NCBI RefSeq assembly: GCF_003725545.1
Contig: NZ_RJLN01000058.1
Coordinates: 1-33,523, forward strand
Direction: 5' to 3'
Length of the DNA: 33,523 nt
DNA from: Micromonospora solifontis
GTDB lineage: Bacteria; Actinomycetota; Actinomycetes; Mycobacteriales; Micromonosporaceae
Shown here: piece by piece, positions 1 through 7,300 of the stretch
Numbering within the stretch: the stretch's first letter is position 1
Layout: each line of letters begins with the position of its first letter
Program-made: the position numbers and the translations under genes
Notes under the pieces: generated by a model
Database searches by the model: none
What the model was told of the DNA's origin: nothing
The model's input: the letters and a program-made list of their open reading frames with translations, nothing else

Positions 1-14
1 GCGTCGATCATCAC
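1..14 (-). CDS. Possible 5' end of a gene leaving the window on the left
   Basis: On the minus strand a GGGAGG sequence (bases 28 to 23) lies 8 bases before a GTG at 14-12, followed directly by an ATG at 11-9. The reading frame then runs off the window after about five codons. Nothing can be said about the product. The minus-strand thioesterase gene ends at 93, so this could be the next gene in the same direction. The call rests only on the ribosome-binding site and its spacing and may be chance. Confidence 0.3.
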
Positions 15-92
15 GACCCACGCCTCCCGCAGCCAGCAAGGCACCAACCAGCGTGTACCAGATCCAACCCGATCAAGACGCCCTCTTACACC

Positions 93-608
93 TCAGCCGG
101 CGCGGTGCGCCTGGATCGCCCGGCGGCGGGCCAGCCGGTGGGCGCGGCGGATCTCCGCCTCCCGGTAGCGCCGCTCGTCCTCTGCCGTCTCCGGCAGCAC
201 CGGGCGCACCGGGCGGGGCGAGCCGCCGACGTCCACCCCGACGAAGACCAGGTACGCGGTGGCCACCCGGATCGGCTCGTCCTCGGCCGAGTCCCAGCGC
301 TCGGCGACCACCTTCACGCCCACCTCCATCGAGGTGTGCCCGGTCCAGTTGACCTGGGCGTGCGCGTGCACCAGGTCACCCACCCGGACCGGCTCCGAGA
401 AGACGATCTCGTCGATCGAGGCGGTGACCGCGGTGCCCCCGCTGTGCCGGGCGGCGGCCGCCCCGGCCACGTCGTCGACGAACTTCATCAGTACCCCACC
501 GTGCACGGTCCCGTACAGATTGACATCGACAGCGGTCATGATGCGACTCAGCGTGACCCGCGAGTACGAGGTCGGCTTGCCCTGCGGGGCGGAGGGGTGC
601 TCTGTCAT
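93..608 (-). CDS. Acyl-CoA thioesterase, hotdog fold
   Basis: 171 residues, the usual size for a single-hotdog acyl-CoA thioesterase (YciA/BACH type), which hydrolyses acyl-CoA to free acid and CoA in the cytoplasm. The family signature is visible at residues 28-46: N30, G33, the H36-G37-G38 turn and the acidic pair D45/D46 at the start of the long hotdog helix. A second block rich in Val/His (around residues 65-90) fits the strand region. The C-terminal 35 residues are charged and Arg-rich and probably outside the fold. Substrate chain length cannot be read from the sequence. The ATG at 608 lies 7 bases after a TACCGT box, so the transcript is probably leaderless. It diverges from the membrane protein at 632. 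An acyl-CoA dehydrogenase gene lies 0.7 kb away but is not in the same operon. Confidence 0.88.
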   Translation of the reverse strand: MTEHPSAPQGKPTSYSRVTLSRIMTAVDVNLYGTVHGGVLMKFVDDVAGAAAARHSGGTAVTASIDEIVFSEPVRVGDLVHAHAQVNWTGHTSMEVGVKVVAERWDSAEDEPIRVATAYLVFVGVDVGGSPRPVRPVLPETAEDERRYREAEIRRAHRLARRRAIQAHRAG

Positions 609-615
609 GTCGAAA

Positions 616-625
616 ACGGTACGGT
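616..625. promoter_or_regulatory. Overlapping divergent -10 boxes
   Basis: TACCGT on the minus strand (621 to 616) lies 7 bases before the thioesterase ATG at 608. TACGGT on the plus strand (620-625) lies 6 bases before the membrane-protein ATG at 632. Both fit TANNNT, and both spacings predict a transcript starting at or next to the start codon. The boxes share bases 620-621, so the two promoters should compete for RNA polymerase. Clear -35 boxes are not visible. Confidence 0.5.
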
Positions 626-631
626 GCGCGG

Positions 632-1285
632 ATGCGACATCTCTGGAGCTTCCTCGCCGGGTTGGTGGTGGCGCCCGTCACCTGGGTGCTCGTCACTCTC
701 GGTCAGGATGGATCTGGACGCACCATCCACCGCTGGGTGGAACTCGGTACGTACAGCACGCCCAACCTGATCGAGCCAGCCGTCTATCTGGGCGTCGCCG
801 GCATCCTGCTCGGCCTGCTCGCCACGCTGCGCTTCTCGCCGCTCGGCCCACTGGTGGCCGGGCTGCTGCTGGCCGTCCCGTACCTCGGGATGTTCGTCGC
901 GCCGTTCGCCGTCCGTGACCGGGTTCCCGAGGGCTGGAAGATGCTCGGCGACCCGCTGCCGCTGCGCCAGCCGTTGGAGAACGGCACGCTGTTCCTGATC
1001 GGCGTGCTGCTGCTGATGGCCGTGTTCAGCGCGCAGCGCTGGCGGCAGTGGCCCGGGCAGCCGGCCGAGGCGGAGCTGACCCCGGTCGACACGCCGGTCG
1101 CGCCCGCCCAGTCGTTCGGCGACTGGCCGACGAGCGACGCGACGAAGGACACCGCCCCGCCCAGCCTCGGGTATCCCGACCTCACCCCCACCGAACCCCT
1201 GCCCCGCCGCACCGGCGGCGAGTCGCCGTGGTCCGCGCCCCCGCGCTCGGCCGGCCGACCGGAGGGCACCACCGAGACCCGTTGA
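632..1285 (+). CDS. Hypothetical four-helix membrane protein
   Basis: 217 residues, no family recognised. Four hydrophobic segments are visible at about residues 4-24, 46-66, 69-94 and 117-135. They are followed by an 80-residue soluble tail rich in Pro, Ser, Thr and Glu that looks disordered and should be cytoplasmic if the N terminus is inside. No catalytic motif is apparent. There is no Shine-Dalgarno sequence before the ATG; the -10 box 6 bases upstream suggests a leaderless mRNA. It diverges from the thioesterase gene and converges on the acyl-CoA dehydrogenase gene, with a terminator hairpin between. A real gene is likely because the codon bias (third-position G/C) holds throughout and the hydrophobic pattern is coherent. 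Confidence 0.8.
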   Translation: MRHLWSFLAGLVVAPVTWVLVTLGQDGSGRTIHRWVELGTYSTPNLIEPAVYLGVAGILLGLLATLRFSPLGPLVAGLLLAVPYLGMFVAPFAVRDRVPEGWKMLGDPLPLRQPLENGTLFLIGVLLLMAVFSAQRWRQWPGQPAEAELTPVDTPVAPAQSFGDWPTSDATKDTAPPSLGYPDLTPTEPLPRRTGGESPWSAPPRSAGRPEGTTETR

Positions 1286-1290
1286 ACGCC

Positions 1291-1320
1291 GCGGGCGGGC
1301 CGGTCACCCGGCCCGCCCGC
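1291..1320. terminator. Bidirectional hairpin between convergent genes
   Basis: Perfect 13-bp stem, GCGGGCGGGCCGG (1291-1303) with CCGGCCCGCCCGC (1308-1320), and a TCAC loop. It sits in the 56-base gap between the convergent membrane-protein and acyl-CoA dehydrogenase genes and can serve both. No T tract, as is common in actinomycetes. Confidence 0.75.
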
Positions 1321-1341
1321 CCGATCGTCGGTTCCTCCCGA

Positions 1342-2505
1342 TCAGCCCTTGAGCAGCTGGCGCGCCATGACGATGCGCTGCACCTGGTTGGTGCCCTCGT
1401 AGATCTGGGTGATCTTGGCGTCCCGCATCATCCGCTCGACCGGGTAGTCGCGGGTGTAGCCGTACCCGCCCAGGAGCTGCACCGCGTCGGTGGTGATCTC
1501 CATGGCGGCGTCGGAGGCGAAGCACTTCGCGGCGGCGCCGAAGTAGGTCAGGTCCGCGTCCCCCCGCTCGGACTTGCCGGCGGCGGCGTAGGTGAGCTGG
1601 CGGGCCGCCTCCAGCTTCATGCCCATGTCGGCGAGCATGAACTGGATGCCCTGGAAGTCCGCGACCGGCTTGCCGAACTGCTTGCGCTCCTTGATGTACC
1701 CCTTGGCGTAGTCCAGCGCGCCCTGGGCGATGCCGATCGCCTGGGCGGCGATGGTCACCCGGGTGTGGTCCAGGGTGCGCATGGCGGTGGCGAAGCCGGT
1801 GCCCTCGGCGCCGATCATGCGGTCCGCCGGGATGCGCACGTTGTCGAAGTAGACCTCGCGGGTGGGCGAGCCCTTGATGCCGAGCTTCTTCTCCGGGGCG
1901 CCGAAGCTGACCCCGGCGTCGGACTTCTCCACCACGAAGGCCGAGATACCCCTGGACCGGGCTGTGGGATCGGTCACAGCGAAGACGGTGTAGTACTCCG
2001 AGACACCGGCGTTGGTGATCCACCGCTTCACGCCGTTGAGCACCCAGTGGTCCCCGTCGCGGACGGCCTTGGTGGTCATCGAGGCGGCGTCGCTGCCCGC
2101 CTCCGGCTCCGAGAGGCAGTACGAGAACATGGCGTCCCCGGCGGCCACCGGGGTCAGGTACTTCCGCTTCAGCTCCTCGGAGCCGGCCAGCAGCAGCGGC
2201 ATGGTGCCGAGCTTGTTCACGGCCGGGATCAGGGAGGACGAGGCGCAGGCCCGGGCCACCTCCTCGATCACGATCGCGGTGGCCAGGGCGTCCGCGCCCG
2301 CGCCGCCGAACTCGACCGGAATGTGCGGGGCGTGGAAATCCGCGGCCCGCAGCGCGTCGTACGACGCCTTCGGGAACTCACCGGTCTCATCCGCCTCGGC
2401 CGCGTGCGGAGCCACCTTGGCCGCACAGACCTCACGGACCGCCTCCCGGATCGCCTCGTGCTCCTCGGGCAACCGGTAGACGTCGAACGACTGTTCTGCG
2501 GCCAT
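1342..2505 (-). CDS. Acyl-CoA dehydrogenase
   Basis: 387 residues, full length for the FAD-dependent acyl-CoA dehydrogenase family, which oxidises acyl-CoA to trans-2-enoyl-CoA and passes electrons to electron-transfer flavoprotein. The order is an N-terminal helical domain (about 10-120), a beta domain with the flavin-binding YCLSEPEAGSD stretch (about 130-150), and a C-terminal helical domain. The catalytic base is the Glu of the IYEGT motif (about E370), followed by the usual QRI...ARQLL end. Chain-length preference (short-chain or branched-chain) cannot be fixed from this alone. The ATG at 2505 is preceded by GGGGAGG at 8 bases. No ETF genes or other beta-oxidation genes are adjacent. Confidence 0.93.
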   Translation of the reverse strand: MAAEQSFDVYRLPEEHEAIREAVREVCAAKVAPHAAEADETGEFPKASYDALRAADFHAPHIPVEFGGAGADALATAIVIEEVARACASSSLIPAVNKLGTMPLLLAGSEELKRKYLTPVAAGDAMFSYCLSEPEAGSDAASMTTKAVRDGDHWVLNGVKRWITNAGVSEYYTVFAVTDPTARSRGISAFVVEKSDAGVSFGAPEKKLGIKGSPTREVYFDNVRIPADRMIGAEGTGFATAMRTLDHTRVTIAAQAIGIAQGALDYAKGYIKERKQFGKPVADFQGIQFMLADMGMKLEAARQLTYAAAGKSERGDADLTYFGAAAKCFASDAAMEITTDAVQLLGGYGYTRDYPVERMMRDAKITQIYEGTNQVQRIVMARQLLKG

Positions 2506-2754
2506 GTCGGCCCCTCCCCTTCACGGCTAAGATGCGCAGTCTGTGGCGCCCGGAGGCCGCCGACTGCCGCAGACTGAAGGATAGCTACCAGGGTTCTGCC
2601 GGACCTTACCGGCGGGTAGTCTCGCGCCTCAGCGGCGTCGACACGGCACAACTACCCTCACACCTAGACGACAAAGGTCCCCTCGGTGCCCGGCCATGGC
2701 GCCCAGCCGATTGCGACGCAACGAAGCGCCGCCAGTGCGAGCGGAGAGACAGGC
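2506..2754. other. Divergent intergenic region, acyl-CoA dehydrogenase and UDP-glucose dehydrogenase
   Basis: 249 bases between divergent genes, with no convincing ORF. Candidate TANNNT boxes occur (plus-strand TAGTCT near 2617 and TACCCT at 2653-2658), but none has a good -35 partner, so the promoters are not assigned. The Shine-Dalgarno GGAGAG for the right-hand gene is at 2743-2748. Confidence 0.5.
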
Positions 2755-4182
2755 GTGACGATCCCCTACCCGAACACGCAGCCGGTGCCGGCCATCGCGG
2801 CGGTGACCCCGCCCTCCGGCGCGGCCCGGCCCCGCGTCACCTTCCTCGGCACCGGCTACCTCGGCGCGACGTACGCCATCTGCTACGCCGAACTGGGCTA
2901 CGAGGTGCTCGGCTACGACGTCGACGCGGACAAGATCGCCAAGCTGAACGCGGGCGAGGTGCCGATCCACGAGCCCGGCCTGGACGAACTGCTGCGGCGT
3001 AACCTGACCGCCGGCCGGCTGCGGTTCAGCACCGACATCCAGGAGACCGCCGACTTCGGCGACGTGCACTTCATCTGCGTCGGCACCCCGCAGCGGGCCG
3101 ACGGCATGGGCGCGGACCTGTCGTACGTCGAGGCGTCGGTGACCAGCCTGGCCCAGCACCTGACCCGCAAGGCGCTGATCGTCGGCAAGTCCACCGTCCC
3201 GGTGGGCACCGCCGAGTGGGTGGAACAGCTCGTCGGCAAGCACACCCCGACCGACCTGGGCGTCGAGGTGGCGTGGAGCCCCGAGTTCCTCCAGGAGGGC
3301 TTCGCCGTCGACGACGTGCTCCGCCCGAACCGGATCGTGGTCGGGGTCAAGAGCGAGTGGGCCAACGGCATGCTCTACGCCGCCCACAAGGGCGTCTTCG
3401 ACCTGGCCGCCACCGAGGACCGCGAAGTGCCCCTGGTGGTCACCGACTTCGCCACCGCCGAACTGGTCAAGGTCGCCGCCAACGCCTTCCTGGCCACCAA
3501 GATCTCCTTCATCAACGCGATGGCCGAGGTCTGCGAGGCCGCCGGCGGCGACGTCACCCAGCTCGCCCGCTCGATCGGCTACGACCCCCGCATCGGCAAC
3601 CGCTTCCTGCAGGCCGGCCTCGGCTTCGGCGGCGCCTGCCTGCCCAAGGACATCCGGGCGTTCCAGGCCCGCGCCCAGGAGCTCGGCGCCGGTGAGGCGC
3701 TGCGCTTCCTGCACGAGGTCGACCTGATCAACCTGCGCCGCCGCACCCGGGTGCTCCAGCTCGCCGCCGACCTGCTCGGCCGCCGCTCCGGCCCCGCCGG
3801 ACCGGACCTCTCCGGCACCCGGATCGCCGTGCTCGGCGCCACCTTCAAACCCAACACCGACGACGTCCGCGACGCCCCCGCCCTCGCCGTCGCCGCGCTG
3901 CTCGACAAGGCCGGCGCCGAGGTGCACGTCTTCGACCCGCAGGGCATGGAGAACGCCCGCCGGGCGGTGCCCGAGCTGACGTACGAGGCGAGCATGACCG
4001 ACGCCGTCCGCGACGCCGACCTGGTCTGCGTCCTGACCGAGTGGGCCGAGTTCCGCAACGCCGACCCGGTCGCGCTCGGCGAGCTGGTCAACGGCCGCAA
4101 GGTGGTCGACGGCCGCAACTGCCTGGACTCCACACTGTGGACCCAGGCCGGCTGGGAGTACCGCGGCCTGGGCCGCCCCTGA
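2755..4182 (+). CDS. ugd: UDP-glucose 6-dehydrogenase family protein
   Basis: 475 residues from the GTG at 2755, chosen because GGAGAG lies 6 bases upstream; an in-frame upstream ATG (2686) has no such site. NAD-dependent UDP-glucose/GDP-mannose dehydrogenases oxidise a sugar-6-OH to the uronic acid. The N-terminal Rossmann motif is G32-T-G-Y-L-G37. The substrate domain has the helix with Asn and Lys around NAFLATKISFINA. The catalytic cysteine is C295 in GGACLPKD, and a C-terminal UDP-binding domain follows (GATFKPNTDDVRDAP). All key residues are present. The first ~25 residues are Pro/Ala-rich and probably disordered. UDP-glucuronate synthesis is the likely role, but a related UDP-ManNAc dehydrogenase activity cannot be excluded. 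No capsule or glycan genes flank it, and it ends in a strong terminator, so it is probably monocistronic. Confidence 0.88.
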   Translation: MTIPYPNTQPVPAIAAVTPPSGAARPRVTFLGTGYLGATYAICYAELGYEVLGYDVDADKIAKLNAGEVPIHEPGLDELLRRNLTAGRLRFSTDIQETADFGDVHFICVGTPQRADGMGADLSYVEASVTSLAQHLTRKALIVGKSTVPVGTAEWVEQLVGKHTPTDLGVEVAWSPEFLQEGFAVDDVLRPNRIVVGVKSEWANGMLYAAHKGVFDLAATEDREVPLVVTDFATAELVKVAANAFLATKISFINAMAEVCEAAGGDVTQLARSIGYDPRIGNRFLQAGLGFGGACLPKDIRAFQARAQELGAGEALRFLHEVDLINLRRRTRVLQLAADLLGRRSGPAGPDLSGTRIAVLGATFKPNTDDVRDAPALAVAALLDKAGAEVHVFDPQGMENARRAVPELTYEASMTDAVRDADLVCVLTEWAEFRNADPVALGELVNGRKVVDGRNCLDSTLWTQAGWEYRGLGRP

Positions 4183-4197
4183 CCTGCTGACGCTCCC

Positions 4198-4232
4198 GAC
4201 GGCCGTGGCGATCCGCCACGGCCGTCCCTTTT
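4198..4232 (+). terminator. Rho-independent terminator after ugd
   Basis: Perfect 13-bp stem, GACGGCCGTGGCG (4198-4210) with CGCCACGGCCGTC (4214-4226), a three-base ATC loop, then CCTTTT. This is the most classical terminator in the window, 16 bases after the ugd stop codon. Confidence 0.9.
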
Positions 4233-4334
4233 GCTCGCCAGGAATCCGCCGGCAATTGTCGAAATCCGCGCCCGCGCAAGGCATGCTGCGACAGTGGAGG
4301 TCCGTACCACGGGCCGGCCGGACGGAGGAATGTC

Positions 4335-7300
4335 GTGCAGACCTTCAGGTGCGCCTCGTGCGGACGGGAGATCAAGCCGGCCGTGATCTGCCCGCACTGC
4401 GGAGCGCAGCAGCCGCAGTGGACCGAGCACCTGGCGGAGATCGAACGCTCGATCGCCGAGATGAAGGCGCGCGACGCCGAGATCGCCCGCGAGCAGCGGC
4501 AGATCGCCGCCAAGATGCAGGCCGCCCTCTTCCAGCGGGACATCCTCGCGCACGCCGGTGAGGAACGGACCAAGCGGACCACCCGACCCCGCCGGGTGCT
4601 GCGCCGCCGGCCGGGCCGGCGACCACCCACGGCCGCCACCGGCGCGCCGCCCCGGGTGCCCCGGCAGGGCACACCGCCGCCCGGCCCGGACGACCTCCCG
4701 CCGCCGTCGCGTACCCGGCCGCAGTGGCTCGACGTGGACGACCCGGAGCACCCGCCGGAGGCGTCCTCCCGCGAGGTGCAGAACATCCCGCTCGGCCTCG
4801 GCGCGCTGCTGCTCGGCGTCGCGGCGGTGGTCTTCGCCGCGGTCGCCACCAGCTCGATGGACGCGCTGGCCCGGCTCGGCGTGCTGCTGGTGGCGACGGT
4901 GCTGATGCTGCTCGGGCCGCCGGTGCTGGCCCGCCGCGGACTCACCTCGACCGCCGAGACGATCGCCGCGGTGGGGTTGCTCCTGCTGCCGCTGGCCGGG
5001 TACGCGCTGTGGGCCGTGGACCGGATCGGCGGCGCGGCCTCCGGGTCGGCCTTCGCCGGGTCGATCTTCCTGGTGACCACCGTGGTCTCCGTCGGGTACG
5101 CGTACCTGACCGGGCTGCGCGCGCCACGCTTCGCCACCGTCCTGGCCGCCCAACCGGTGCTACCGCTGCTGACGTACGAGCGGATCACCGGGCCGGCCGG
5201 CTGGGCGCTGGTGTTGACCGTGGTGGCCGTCGTCGACCTCGCGCTGGCCCGTTCGGCGGTGGTCGTCGAGCGACCGGTCCGCCGGGACCTGCCCACCCCG
5301 CCGGCCGCGCCCGCCCCGCCCCGGCAACGCGCCGCCGACGAGCGACCCGAGGCGGCCCCGGAGGAGTCCGCCGAGGTGCTCGGCGCGGAGCCGATCGGTG
5401 GTGAACCGGCCGTTCCCCCGGCCCGTCCGGTGCCCTGGCTGCGCGAGCTGACCTGGTCGCTGCACGGCCTCGCGGTCGCCGTCGCCCTGGCGTACGCCGT
5501 CACCGCCCTGCTGCGCGCCGAGACGGTGCCCGCGGCGACCGGGGCGGGCACGGCGCTGCTGCTCGCCGCGCTGGTGGGACTGGCCGGGACGCTGGTGCTG
5601 CGCCGGCCTCCGCTGCCCGACGTGGGCGCCGGCATCGTCACCCTCGCGGTGATCGGCGCCCTCGGCCGGGTCGCCTCGGTCGCCTTTCCCGGCCGGTCGC
5701 TGCTGCTCATCGCCGCCGTCATCGCGTTGACCGGGTTCGCCGTCCGGGCCGTACCGGAAGGCGCCCGGCGTGGCCCGCAGCTCGCCTCGGCGGTGGCGCT
5801 GACGGTCAGCGGCCTGGTGGTGGCCGGCGGCGCGCTGCGCGCCGGGCTGGCCCCGGTCCGCGCGTCGCTGCCCGCCTGGTCGGCGGAGCTGAGCCGGTGG
5901 CCCGGCGAACTCGCGGCGGCCGTCGGGCCGACCGGTTGGCAGCTCGCCGCGAGCGCCCTGCTGCTCACCATCGCCGCGGTGATCGCCCTGCCGCCGGACA
6001 TCCGACGCGAGTTCGCGGTGGTCGGGGCGGCCCTGACCGCGCTCGCCGTGCCGGCCTCGCTGGGGCTGGGCTGGGCCGCCGCCTGCTGGCCGATGCTGCT
6101 GACCGCGGTCGGCATCGGCGTGCTGGGACTCACCGCCGGCACCCGGCGGGCGGCCGTGGTGCACGCCGTCACCGCAGCCGGCCTGGGCCTGCTCGGCGCC
6201 GGGGCCGCGCTCGCCCGGCCCGCGCTCAGCGCCGCCGCGCTGACCCTGCTGTTCCTGGCCGGCGCGCTGGTCTCCCTGGCGCCCCGGGTGCGGATCGCCG
6301 CCGCCGCGGCCGACACGCTGTCCGGCTGGGCGGCCGGCGGAGCGGCGTTCGCGCTGCCGGGAGCGGTGGCCGCGTTCGTCGCCGCCACCGAGCCGGCCGC
6401 GCCGGTCCGCACCCCGGCGAACCTCCGCGAGGTCACCGTCCCCATCCTCGCCGCGAGCTTCCTCGGCGTCTGCGTCACCCTCGGCCACGCCGCCGTCGTC
6501 CAGGTCGCGCAGCGCCGCCTCAGCGCGCCGCACGCGGTCGGCACGGTGCTCGGCGCGGTGGGGGTCGCCGCGGCCGCGTTCGGGGCGCCCGGGGCCACCG
6601 CCGCCGACGCCTGGGTGGGCGGCCTGCTGCTGCTCGCCGCCGCGCTGCTGGCGTTGGCCCCCAGGATCGACGCCGGCCGCCGCTCCGACCTGTCGCTGGA
6701 CGGTTCCGACCTGGCCCTGGCCGCCACCACCACGGCGCTGATCGCCACCCTGGTCCGGATCGCCGCCGTACTCACGCCGGGCGGCCAGCTCGTGGTCGCG
6801 GCCGCCCTGGTGCTGGTGGTCGCCGGCGCGGCCCGGGCGATGCCCGAGGAGTGGCGGCGCGGCCCGATCCTCGGCATCGCCCTCGCGGGCACGCTGGTCG
6901 GTCTGATCGCCGGCTGGAGCGCGTTGCGCGGCGGGTTCGGCGTGCTGGCCACCCCGGGCCCGATCTGGGCCGGTGACCTGAGCGGTTGGCCGGCCGCGCC
7001 GGTCGGCGGGGCGACCTGGCAGGCCCCGGTCGCGCTGGCCCTGCTGGCGGTGGCCGCCGGCATCCTGCTGCCGCCGCCCTGGAGGTACGACGTCGCCGGG
7101 GTGGCCGCCGTGCTGGCCACCATCGGCGCTCCGGCCGCCTTCGGCCTGCCCTGGTGGTCGCCGGTGCTGGTGGGCGCCATGGTCGCCACCGTCTTCGGCA
7201 CCGCGGCGGTGGCGGCGGTGGATCCGCGCGCCGCGCTGTCCCGGGCCACCGTGGCCGGGGTCGTCGCCCTGCACGCCGCCGGGGCCGGGCTGGTCCGCCC

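Noticed and set aside
1048..2577. Plus-strand open frame of about 510 codons across the acyl-CoA dehydrogenase gene
   Set aside because: Shadow of the minus-strand gene, His/Gly/Asp-rich, and it would run through the terminator hairpin.
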